Assembly: GCA_940671915.1 (NCBI GenBank)
Contig: CALNVZ010003432.1
Span: forward strand, 12,202,672-12,266,671
Direction: 5' to 3'
DNA: 64,000 bases
Source: Paracentrotus lividus
Taxonomy: Eukaryota > Echinodermata > Echinoidea > Camarodonta > Echinidae
The position numbers and the translations under genes were made by a program. The notes beneath the pieces were generated by a model that worked only from the letters and a program-made list of their open reading frames with translations, did not search any database and had not been told where the DNA came from. Every line of letters starts with the position of its first letter. Position 1 is the stretch's first letter. Shown here in pieces: positions 34,664 to 46,618 of this stretch.

Positions 34664-35043
34664 TTAAAGGGAAGTTTTGGACCCAAAATAGGTTGCTTTT
34701 ATAAAAAGCAGAAATATTAGAAAATAAAAATTTAAAAAGTTTGAAGAAAATCGGACTAATAATAAAAAAGTTATGAATGCTTTTACGATGCACAAAAAAA
34801 ATGATCGCTATACCAAATTGGCAACACAGTCATAAAGCTGTGATTATTATAGGGCACAACTTGCCATGCATTTTCTATATTGTTTTATGACAAATTTTCA
34901 CTTTATTTGTTAAGAAAATGTTTTCCTCCTAATTTTGGCGAAGATATATTGATGACAATATGCTATTACATCTATACAAAATCAGCACCCCATCTAAAAA
35001 AAAAAAAAAAAAAAAAAGATTCTAAATAGGTTTTCAGTATAGA

Positions 35044-35183
35044 AAAAAGTCTATTTTCGGACTAATGAACTTTTTTTCCATTTTCGGACTAACGAACCTT
35101 TTTTCCATATTCGGACTAACGAACCTTTTTTCCATTTTCGGTCTAACGAACCTTTTTTTTCCATGTTCGGACTAACGAACCAT
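35044..35183. repeat. ~28-bp minisatellite
   Basis: About five units with core TTCGGACTAACGAACCTTTT. Confidence 0.85.
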
Positions 35184-35219
35184 GAGAGTAACAAACATCA
35201 CCACCCCACCCCCCCCCCC

Positions 35220-35284
35220 TCGCGGACTATCGGACCCGCGGACTAACGGACCCGCGGACTATCGGACCCGCGGACTATCGGGCT
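35220..35284. repeat. ~18-bp minisatellite
   Basis: Four units of CGCGGACTATCGGACC type. The GGACTA core is shared with the neighbouring 28-bp repeat. Confidence 0.8.
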
Positions 35285-35690
35285 GTAACCACAAAATCAG
35301 TACCCCATCTAAAAATACAAAAACAAAGATTCTAAATAGGTTTTCAGTATAGAAAAATGTTATTCATGAATGTTGAATTTCATGACAAATATCCCTTTTC
35401 ATTTGAAATGTCATTACAATTCACATTTTATAAAAATGCATAGATGCAATAACATATTGCCATTAATTATCTTGGCCGAAGTTATAACGAAAACAGTTTC
35501 TTAACAAATAAAATCAAACAAAATATCATATAACAATAGCGATCTTTTTTTTTTTTTTTTTTTTGTGGTTCAGCATAAAGATATTCATAACTTTTTTATT
35601 ATTACTCAAATTTTCTCTAAACTTTTTTAAATCAGTTTTTCCAATTTTTCTGCTTTTTATAAAAACACTAGTTTGGGTCTAGACTTCCTT

Positions 35691-36146
35691 TAAAGGTAGT
35701 ATCAGCCTTTTTCAAAAATTTCGAAAACTAATGCAACTTGGCATACATGTAGAATATGATCGACCTATACTGTCTATTCAATCTTACTGTCATAGGTTGC
35801 CTAGATCAGTAATACGAAACGAAAATCTGACTACCAATCTTGACCAGCTCTCCATCAACATCGTTGATATTACGGCGCGTGCGATGCGGACCGCACACAG
35901 CAATATACACACGGCGCATCAGCGTGCATTATCTCTCTGCGCTAACGGTCAGCGGTTCGCACTATGGTATATTTTTCGAGGTACGAAAAAATAGGAATGA
36001 ATTTTGATAATTGCAATATAATGACAAACATACACATTTGAGCTTAATCAATGTCTGTGGAAGATATAGTCACTGGTATACTACTATATCCTCTCAAAAA
36101 CTAGAAATTTAATATTTTTGCCTGCAAAAGGCTGACACTACCTTTA
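35691..36146. mobile_element. MITE-like TIR element, copy 1 (456 bp)
   Basis: TAAAGGTAGTATCAGCCTTT at the left pairs with AAAGGCTGACACTACCTTTA at the right. A second copy at 60551-61000 has the same ends and ~85-90% similar interior by eye. Non-coding: the weak ORF inside (35731-35994) is not preserved in the second copy. Confidence 0.8.
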
Positions 36147-37329
36147 AGTGGAGATACAAAGGAGAGATGCATGGGGAGGTTGGTTGGACTCCTTCCCTTA
36201 TACATTATTTTTTTCTTAATCTCGTGACAATAAATATCAAGCTTGTATACCGTCAATATAAACATGGTTTCCCAAACACAGTCACTGAGGTGACATGACA
36301 TTTGCTCTGCTGACAATTGCTCCAGGTTTTGTTTCGTCTAAATAGAAGTAGTGTTAGGATTGCAAAAATATTTTATTTTAGGTTTAGGGTTATAGTGTTA
36401 AGTCCAGGGTTGAAGTTAGTGTTAAGATTAGGTGTATTGAATTTACAGCGGAACAATTCTTGCCCGAGCAAATGTCGTCATGGCTGAGCAACGTGCTCCT
36501 AACTTACTATTTCACCTCCTCCACAAAGTCTAGCAATACTATTATTATTCATGTCGATCATTTTACCCTTATAACTCCATTGTTATTGAAACTTGATAAT
36601 TGTGATTATCGACAAACACCAATAAACTGTCATAAATATTTATTTGGGTTGTGGAGGTTGGTTTATCAAGAGAGTTATTGGATTATTAGAGCGTACGCAA
36701 TTAATTTCATGATTGAACCGATGAATAGCCTGTTACAACAAATAAATATTTTGTAAAATCGCAGCACACCCTTCTGATTCTGAGAACACTGTTCATATTG
36801 AGGGGGAATAAGGCCAATTATTCATTGGCCTCTACCTGGCCAAATTAAAATCCATGTTTTTTAAGAATGAATTGCGAGCACTGTGGATGAAAACACAAGG
36901 TTTAAAAATGCATTATGAATGGGCAGTAATGATGAATATTTAAGGAGTATTTTTATTGAATATTGATAAGAGAAAATATTGTTTAAGCGAAGCAAAGTGC
37001 ATTGGAACTAAATATCGACCTCGAAACACGAGAGGAAAAGAGAAAGATAAAAAGGGAGAGAGAGAGAGAGAGAAAGAGGGAAAGAGAGAGATAGAAAGGG
37101 AGATGAACATTTCAAATACGTAGTCATGTAGAACAACCAATTGAAACAGAGAAAGATTAGAATATGGAAATGTTTTATAATCGTGACTTAATCCGCATTT
37201 TCATTTTATTAACACACTGATCATTTTTCCTTTTTTATTGATGCAAAGTGTCCGCAGAGTCCGATATAGCAATTGGACCTAAGTTTCTTTTTTCCAACGT
37301 CTTACTTTATTCAGAAGATTAATTAAAAA
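36147..37329. other. Intergenic upstream of gene B
   Basis: No gene. It contains GA-rich sequence (37030-37100). The stretch before the gene B ATG should hold its promoter and 5' UTR, but no clear TATA box is seen. Confidence 0.4.
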
Positions 37330-37417
37330 ATGAATTCTCGTTGGAGGAAAATCATCTTCATCATTCTAGGATTAATGGAATTCACCATGATGATCTGTGG
37401 ATCGACTTCTACTCGAG
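37330..37417 (+). CDS. Gene B exon 1: signal peptide
   Basis: ATG, then NSRWRKIIFIILGLMEFTM and a short polar end. Donor CGAG|GTAAGA, phase 1. Hydrophobic core residues are about 8-22, with cleavage likely near ICG/ST. The end CTCGAG|GTAAG matches the 22-nt exon of A and C. Confidence 0.75.
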
Positions 37418-40400
37418 GTAAGAAATTTGGGATATTCAGAAAAGTTTAATTCCTTTAGGGGAGAAAGGGGTGTCATCAAATTTATCTGCAAATAGTGCAG
37501 TTGGAATTATTAATTTGATACTTGATATTGAAACATGCATTTTGACTTAATTTTACTAAACCCGATAACTGTTCTTACAATACTGTATGTGTAAGTTGTA
37601 AGTGCTTACAATACTGTTTTTGAATACGATATACATTTTCAAAATAAGTCATTATGATGTTTATATCGCCTATGTATTCGATCATAAACATGAGTATTAA
37701 AAAAATATTATTATAATTTTGTAATTGCTATTAATCTAATAATAATCACTATGGATTTTTATCAATTTGATAATCATCGCTTTTTTATCATTATCAATAC
37801 TACATGTATTTATTTATTCTAAAAATGTAGGGCTGTATAAGACGCTATTTTATTTATTCATATTTTTGAAATTTTTTCAAATGAATAGAAAAATCATGCT
37901 TGTGGGCGGTTCGTTACACTTTTTCCCCCTTTTTTTTGGAGGGGACAAGGCGGAGCAGAAAGATAATTAATACATTGTAAATCCATCTGAAAATGGTGAT
38001 AATGTACTTCATATTTTTAAGAACAATTTCTCCAAACTAACAAGGTATTTCAATCCTCTTTTTATGTGTTTTTTTTTACACGCATGGTGGTAACATATTT
38101 ATTTTAATTTCTTTAATTTTATTTATTTTCTTAGATTTTACTTGTTCTGTGATGGAGTTATCATTTATCATCAAATAATAAGATAAGGAATATTCGGTTT
38201 AGGACAGGGATGCATGTGTTTAAGTCAAGGGATAAAATAGGCAAAAATTAAAGAAGCTTTTTTTTTTTTTTTTACTTGCTTTGAAGTGAGTATAAATTAA
38301 AATAAATGCAAAAATGTGGAATATTGATCTGAATTTTTTGCTTTCTATGAAGATCTTGTGATTAATGTTATTTGCAGTTATTGGATGTAACAACGATGGA
38401 TTTGGTACTCCATCGATCACGATAGAGTGTGACCCTGGATTAACGATCAGGATCATCAAAGGAGTTTGTGTAACGGTTCCTGATTGTGATTCATATGATG
38501 TCTCTCTGGAGAGCATGTGTGAAGGCAGTACTGACAGGACGGTACCATGGGCTGCGTACTGTGCGACAAAGAATTCATGTGGTCCAATCACAGCCTCATG
38601 CACTACTGACACGGCTGCATGTTTCGAGTATAGGGTCTACATGTACGCTGATTATGAATGTAAGATAGCATTAATTTTAATACTGTTTTCTTCCCGAGAG
38701 AAAGTTTATGACTATAGAAGATCCATGATTTTTCATTCGAGAGTATGGGGGAGGGGGCGGATCAACTCAGAGAAGTGCCGAAAATCTGTTTGAATTTTTT
38801 GTTTGAATGCAAAATGAAGGTTTTGTTGAACACAGTTATTTAGTTAGTTCAAACAATTATCAAAAGTACATTTACGATATTTTCATCTTTTATAAGCAAA
38901 ATTTGAGTTGTTGAAGTTATTAATTCAGGCAGTACTCATCATGCATTATGTAAATGATAGACGCATTTTATTATTTTAGCACAGGATATGACTTTTTTGT
39001 CATTTGCCTTCCTGTGTCGAACTTGCCGTATGATTTATATTACACGATAGCTTACACTTAATTGATCTTTTTCCTTCAAAACGATGATAGCAAAACCACT
39101 TTGTCAATTTTGATTGTTGGAGGTAAATGTCACATCACTCCTCAGAAGCAATGCTCTTGAACGTCAACATGAAGCTCATTTAACGATGAGTGAATCCCTA
39201 ACAACAATAAAAAAGCAAGCAAACATAAATGGACACCGTCCTGTATTGATGAAAAGAAGAATAAAGGAGATGAAAGAAAAAGATTCTCTTAAAATAAAAA
39301 TAGACCAATGATTAAGAGGACAAAATTGAAGCCGGTTTCCAACAGCACGAGACCACATTGAATGTTTAACCAAACTCTACACGTATACTAAATACTTAAA
39401 TAATAATTTAATACTGATTTTAGTAATATATAATTTAATACCAATGGACAATATACCTTTCAGAACATAATTTTGTAATATTGTAATAGTCTTTATATAA
39501 GAAAACACAGAAGTTTGATCTTCCAAACATTCATGTTGTATAATTGAATAGGTCTAGTAACTGCATGTGAGATCGTATGTAAAAGTATTGTAAGCACTAA
39601 CTTAAGAAAAAAAAAAAGAAAAAAAAAACCCATAAAAACACAGAACTTACTTTTATTAATTTTCTCTACGCACTGTTCTTTCATTTTTGATTTTTGATTT
39701 CATTTTTTTTTTGGGTAATTGCTCGTACATACTTATTGGTTTGGTTGTATTTTGTTCTTGTTCTTGTATTCGTTTCTTTTAACTTACAGGTGTCAAACCT
39801 ACGACAACAGTAAGTTATACATAACGGTATACATTTTGATTACTATAAACAAAGATATATAACAGATTACATAAAATAATAGGGTAGCGAATAAAAATAA
39901 TATACAAATATATTTAATAACAGGCGCGGATACAAGAAAATCGAATTGAATGCATTTCTCGGGCCCAATTGTCCGGGGACAAAAGCGGCTCTATTATGTT
40001 TACGCATGCTTGGCTCGATATACATTCATTGTATGAAATCTGGCTGCGTCCGCTACTAAATAAGCAAACTGGGTTTTTAATCTGAAAGTGTATACACCTT
40101 TTTAAAAACATTTTTTATTCGACAATTTATTGTACATTCTTGTGTTACGTAGGCCTACCCTGAATAATGAACTTCCTGGTTTTGTTTTAGAAACAAAGTT
40201 GAATATAATCTAATTATCTTATTTTGTTATTTATTTACCGTAATAGGCTGCTCCTACAACAACCACTCAAACTCCAACACGAGGTAATTATTTCAATCTA
40301 AAAAATGTCAGACCGATATACAATATTGAACGACTGAGGTAATCTGAAAATCAGCTACATGACGTGAAGGAAAAGTAATGATATCAGCTCATGTTAAAAA

Positions 40401-43400
40401 TTTGTATATTTCAATAATAATAATAATAATGTATTTATATTGATAGCGCATTTTCCATTATAATGTTCAAATGCGCTGTGTACATAATTTCATTTAAAAG
40501 CTACTTTACACTTTATTATACAATTACGATTATAATACTTATTTATAACATTAAAATAATACATGACACAAATAAGGGTGTATATCATACATAATACTTA
40601 ACATTAATATGATACATGATACTTATGACAATTCAATTAAAATTAATTAATTAATTAATTAATTTACGGAGAGAAAAGGAATGATTTGAGTTCTTGCTTA
40701 AAGATGTTAAAGGATCGATGGTTACGTAGTGATGTGCGTAGTTGGTTCCAGAGTGTAGGGGCTGCACTTGAAAAGGCTCTATTGCCAAGGGTGGGGAGCA
40801 TCTACGTTCACACAGAGCCGAGAGTCTAGTACGAGTCCTTGCGAGCTTCCGCGAGTTCCAACTCGCGGAAACTCGCGGGAAAATGACACATTTTTTCATA
40901 CTTGTAAATATTCCAATGCGAGTTCAATACGAGTTGAACAGAGTTCAGTGCGAGTAGCAAAGAGTAAACAACGAGTAGTAGCGAGTTGTTCTCGAGTTAT
41001 TGCGATCTTGTCCCGAGTGAATGAGAGTGTATTGCGAGTAAAGCCGAGTTAATGCGAGTTATCAAGTTCTTTATACGAGTTGCTCCGACCTTGATATGAA
41101 TAAAAAAGCGGGAGTTCTGATTCTGTTCAAGATGGATCCTGTAGGCCTACTCGTCAACGATCTCCTGGAAGAAGAGACCCTGATTCACTGTGCAGCTGCT
41201 GCATTACTTGTTTCTAGGAGACTCAAGAGGAGAAAGGAAAGACGGGAGTTGGAAAGAAGGAAAAGGAGGTTTTGGGTCTGGCCATGGTTATTGAGAAGGC
41301 CTCAGCACGGTCAGCATGAGAAACTCATGACTGAGTTAGCAGCAGATAATAAGGATCATGGGTGTCGATTGTGGGGGGGATGGGGGGGATGCATCCCCCC
41401 CAATAATTTCGGTGGGGGGATGGTGTGTACAATCATTTCATCCTCCCCCTCCCTGTCCCCCCACCACCACCTTCCCCCAATATTTTTATCAAGAAAATAA
41501 AAAATATCATATTATATGCATATAAATATACCCATTACAAATTCATTATCATATAAAACACTTTTATGACATTATTGTATTATTTTGCAGTCTAAAAAGC
41601 ATATTTTCTGACATTCAAAATAAAAAATTTCTAACTTTTCGTTTAATCTTCTCTCGATGTGCCTGATATACTGTAGTAATCATGCAATACACAATACAGC
41701 GTGTAGATAATCGAGCGCAGATGTTTCACTATTCACAATGGAAATAAAAACAAACAAAAAACATCAAAATTGATGATAATCAGGGCAACCGATCCAAGGG
41801 TGCATAGGACAGGTGCCTCGATAAGTAAAACTGGGCATAAGTATTCCCTCAAAAATCCACGATGGTTTAATAAAATAAATAATGAATATGGAAGAGTCTG
41901 TAACACTTATCTCGGCTCTTCATCGACAAGGTAACTTTTGACTCGGACCATTGATTATCATGATTATACATGTATAATTACACTTCCACTATTCTCCGGG
42001 GCTAAATGCCCTCTTTTCAATTAAATCAATCAAATTTAGATAACCATTAAAATTGCCTGAAAAGTTCAGCTCGCGCTTCGCGCTCGCATAATATAAACTT
42101 ATTATGATTTTGTTCATCTTTTTATGCATGTATTAACTTACGATGGATTGTTTAAAAACACCATCTCCCTCCCATCTCTTGCTCCATGAGGCTACAATCT
42201 TGTTTCATCAGGTCACTATTATTGAGAAAATTTCAGCTCGCGCTTCGCGCTCGCCAAATATTGCCCTCAGTGGAATTCGTCCATAGATTTGCGTTTGTTG
42301 GCATTACATTACGTCATGATTGTTCCGCTTCTAATCACCAGTTAAACCCCCTAGCCCTCCATCAATTTCGCGCTATAGTCATGTAACAGTACAAATACCA
42401 TGTTTCAGTTCGATATTATTGAGAAATTTTAAGCTCGCGCTTCGCGCTCGCATTACAGCCCTATGAATTCGAAGTATACTAGTACTCATATGCATAATAA
42501 TGTGCATGTGTGTATATTTTAGACATTACATCATGATGGCCCCCTTTAATAAACCAGATAAAGCCCTTCCCCGTTTCGAATTTGCATTATTCTATAATCA
42601 TGATAATATATCTCCCATGTCATGTCACTATTATTGAGAAAATTTTCAGCTCGCGCTTCGCGCTCGCATAATTGATTTAAATATGTACTATTAGACATGC
42701 ATCAATTTATCTGTAGTCATACATCATCATGGTCCCCTTGAACAAACCAGTTAAGAGCCCCTTCCTCGTTTCGCGATGTATTATGCTTACAAATGCCTTT
42801 TTATGTCACTACTATTGGAAAATTTTCGGCTCGCGCTTCGCGCTCGCATTATACAATACGTTTTTTCATATTATATGCATGTGTGTATACAAGTATTACC
42901 CCACCCCAACAATGGACACTGTGATCATAACCATTATGTGTCATATTGAGGAAAAGAGGAAAATATCGACGATCATCCCCCCCAATCGCCCAAAACAAAC
43001 GACACCGTTTGAATAAGGATAGTTTCAAAAATTACCTACGTTTTGACTCTAAGGCCCGAATTCACAAACGTGGTTTAGTTAGTCCATGGTCTAAATCAGG
43101 GTTTGATTTAGACCATGGACTAACTAAACCACGTTTGTGAATTCGGGCCTGAGATTTTCCAGGAACTTCTCGCTCGAGTTCGACTCGCATTGAAAAAGGA
43201 CACCAACTCAGGCCGTAACTAGGGAGGGGGGGGGGTAGGGGGGTTTCGAACGACCCCCCACCCCCCCCCCCCGCTGGCGAGTAGGGTCCGCTTGACCACA
43301 AAATGCTCTGCGGATTCTTAAATAGACCTTCAAAATGTTCATGAGCTAAATTATGAAAAAAAAGTGGACAAAATCCCATTTTAAGATAGGTGTGTGCAAT

Positions 43401-46400
43401 ATTTTCGCTGGCGCTAGCATAATTATCGACCGCGGTGCGTTTTAAAAGTGTTTGGGCAGGAATGGCGGGGGGGGGAGGGGAGAGAGGGTACAAAGTTGAT
43501 TCGCTGAACACACGGGCAGAAAACTATATAATTCTTTCGCATTTTGTAAGTGTCTACATGATAGAATTTTGGCCTACAGCCCCCCCCCCCCTCCCCCGCT
43601 TATCCTTCATCCTGGTTATCAAGAGAGATTTACAATAAAAAATGAATATGAGTCATTTAATAAGAGCTTTTCCTTTCGGCTTCATGCTCGCATTTCAAAT
43701 TCAAGGGAGGTGAATATCATCTTGTTAGTTTAGGAATATCAAAATAAAAGCAAATGTGCTTTAAATGCACAGCCTCCATGTAAGTTTAAGAAAATGTAAG
43801 CAAAATTTTCGGCTCGCGCTTCGCGCTCGCCATGTCCACTCGACCTCCCGTTCGATAGGCCGAATTATAAGTAATAAAGAAATGTGCTTCAAATTCACAG
43901 CATTCATATGATTTTGTGTTTTTTTTTTCGCCCCGCATCTTTTGGGATTTGGTCATCTGTGTGTGGATGAATATTGAAAGTAGAAATGAGGCAAAATATG
44001 CCTGAAATACAAGGCAAAGTTCACGTTTTTAGAAAGGGAGGTGATCATTAACTTGTTAAGGAATTAAAAGAAAACAGAAAGATATAAGAGACAAACTGTG
44101 CATAATAACATACCACATTCATGACAGTCAGGCCATTAAACAGCAAAATTTTCCGGCTCGCGCTTCGCGCTCGTAAATTTAATGCTTGCGAAAGTCTGCT
44201 TTTCACATTTTTAAACCTTTATGAAAATCCTAATTACGGATCTGTAAAAAGAAGAGGGAAAAAGTAAAAAAAATACGCTAACTTAAGGTTATTATAAGCC
44301 AAAAATTTCGGCTCGCGCTTCGCGCTCGTAGAGTTTTCATAAAAAATCCCATTGACTGATTCCTGACTCCAAAAGTGAAGTAATATAATGTAACACTTTC
44401 CGCTCACGCTTCGTGTTCACAACATATTTTGCTAAAAGGGAGGTTATCATCACCTCGAAGAGGAATTGAAAAGAAAATCATGAGTTAAATAAACTGCCTT
44501 CGGGTGAGTTATAAGCCAAAATTTTCAGCTCGCGCTTCGCGCTCGCAAGGTTTGCTGTTTTAGAAAAGGTCCACTTTTCAATTTTCGAACCCCCCCCCCC
44601 CCGGAAAAATCCTAGTTACGGGCCTGCAGACATGGGTTATCTGCAAACCATTCGGCAATTTCTTTCTCCTGGTCATCGGTGAATGAGTAGGACAACATCT
44701 TCTTCCGAAGCTTTGATTTTTCACTCTGTTCATGCCTTTCTGAGGGCCTAGTTCCAGTCTTGTTTGGCTGTGATGACGTCTTTTCAGGTTCGCCTATATC
44801 TTGTTTGTGATTCTATGACTTCCAACTCTAAATCATTTTGTTCTTTTGGCATGTTTGGGGTTTCTGAGTCTTTCAGAGTCTTTATCCTTTTAGCACGCCG
44901 AGGCATCTTGCTCATTAAGCACATGTACGTGATTGTTTTCGCGCCAAACTGAACCACGTGATAAACCCCAATTATTCGTACTCGCTATAACTCGCCATAG
45001 ACTCGGTGAGCTTGTGCAGAGCTCTCAGTTGCTCGCACAGAACTCTCAGTTGCTCGCACGGAACTCTCAGTTGCTCGCACTAGAATCGCGGTAACTCGTG
45101 TATTTAAATTTATGGTAATTTATGCAAATTACCTCGATTTGTCGCGAGTTGCAAAGAGTCTCTTACGAGTCTCTCACGAGTTGTGCGAGTCTACTACGAG
45201 TTGTCCCGAGTTTTACCGAGTCATTCAAGAGTTCTCAAGAGCTTGACTGATTTTTGAAATTTTTAAACATTGCGCGAGCTTCACGCGACTTGTGCCGATC
45301 GAGTTGCAAAGAGTCAATGAGAGTTGTAAAGAGTTGTGCCGAGCTGCAGCGAGTTATGAAGAGTTATCAAGAGTTGAAGCGCGAGTTCTCGCGAGTCCCC
45401 TCAAAAATCAACTCGCCGCAACTCGCGCAAACTCGTACTCAGCTCTCGGTTCTGTGTGAACGTAGCAGGGTGTTTAAGCAGGATGCCTTTAGAAGACCGG
45501 AGGGAGTAGCGGGATTGGTCATTGATGGTTACGAGTTCGGAAAGGTAAGGAGGACCTACACGGTGGATACTTTTGAAGGTGAGTATTGGGGCGATCAAAG
45601 TACCATCCGCGGGACCCGGACGGCGTATTGTATCAATCGTTTTGATAAACTCTGTTTGAGCTGCACGCGATTTTCATTTTCCGAACCATTTACAAAATAA
45701 TTACTGAAAATAAGCCTTGAACGTGCACTAATATATCCTAGTTTGATTCATTTAAAAAAAAATTTTGGTATTATTATTATTTTTTTAGATGCTCTAAATG
45801 GATAGATCTTACATGAATAAATAAGATCCATCCATAAAACCGATAGTTCATAGTTGATGGTCCATGTATTGGGAAACGATATGAGATGATTAGTCTATAG
45901 ATAAACATCTAAAAAGACCAAAGTGGTCTTTCCTGCGACAGACCCCCCCCCCCCAAAAAAAAAATAAAATAAAAATAAAATAAAAAAGTAAAAAATTAAT
46001 ATATATATATATATATATATTATGCAAATAGTGTACAATCTATCGCGCAATATACTGGATTATAAGAACGACAAATACTAAATTATCCCGAGAGCAGATT
46101 TGTTTCTCCGAGGCCGCAGGCCGAGGTGAAATAGATCTGCACGAGGGATAATTTAGTATTTGGAGTTCATATTGTCCAGTAATGTTGCAAGATGGAGCGT
46201 TCACTATTTCTTATAGTAAATAGACCCCGAGATCTTTGACTGAACCTAATCTGGTTTTATCTTTGCCAAAATTTGGGTGCTAATTTAGCTTTTATGACGT
46301 AGATTTTTGCTCCGCGTATCCATTGTTATAAGCTGCTGTGCGCACCATTTTACTGTTATTACGCGCTTGCAATGAGGCAAACGCACCTGGCAATCAATAG

Positions 46401-46524
46401 AAAAAAAAAAAAAAAAATCCAAAAACCGAAAGTTATATTGTACATATGTATAATATAACAAATTGAAGGTAGGTCACGTGGTACTGATCTATTCAATCCC
46501 AACGCGTATTTTTCTACCACTATT

Positions 46525-46618
<94 letters not shown>

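Larger units (their letters stand above)
34664..35692. mobile_element. Foldback element, about 1.0 kb
   Basis: TTAAAGGGAAGTTTTGGACC at the left pairs with GGGTCTAGACTTCCTTTAA at the right. Inner blocks also pair (AATCGGACTAATAATAAAAA versus TTATTATTACTC; TTTATAAAAAGCAGAAA versus TTTCTGCTTTTTATAAA). The minisatellites below lie in its centre. Confidence 0.7.
41360..44629. mobile_element. Inner insertion(s) rich in GCTCGCGCTTCGCGCTCGC
   Basis: It is bounded by a direct repeat CATGGGT (41357-41363 and 44631-44637), so it looks inserted into an already shortened Harbinger element. The part from about 43209 (CAGGCCGTAACTAGG) to 44625 (CCTAGTTACGGGCCTG) has its own inverted ends, with a CAG start as in hAT-type elements. 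The family is unproven. No intact ORF. Poly-G/C tracts at 41372-41420, 43225-43275 and 44590-44602. Confidence 0.5.
40802..45465. mobile_element. PIF/Harbinger-like transposon, degenerate, inserted in the LINE
   Basis: CTACGTTCACACAGAGCCGA at the left pairs with TCGGTTCTGTGTGAACGTAG at the right. Subterminal arrays of CGAGTT words fill 40830-41090 and 44980-45440. Flanks are CAT and CAG, possibly a decayed 3-bp duplication. Inside are fragments of both typical Harbinger proteins: a transposase N-terminus (+) and a MADF/Myb-like partner (-). The CR1 reading frame continues on either side with one small frameshift, showing where it inserted. Confidence 0.7.

Noticed and set aside
41360-43650. 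Overlapping Gly/Pro-rich ORFs around poly-G/poly-C tracts
   Set aside because: They depend on homopolymer lengths and on the interspersed GCTCGCGC repeats. No protein family pattern.
45254-45700. 148-aa ORF (+)
   Set aside because: It is made of the CGAGTT subterminal array of the Harbinger-like element joined to antisense LINE sequence.
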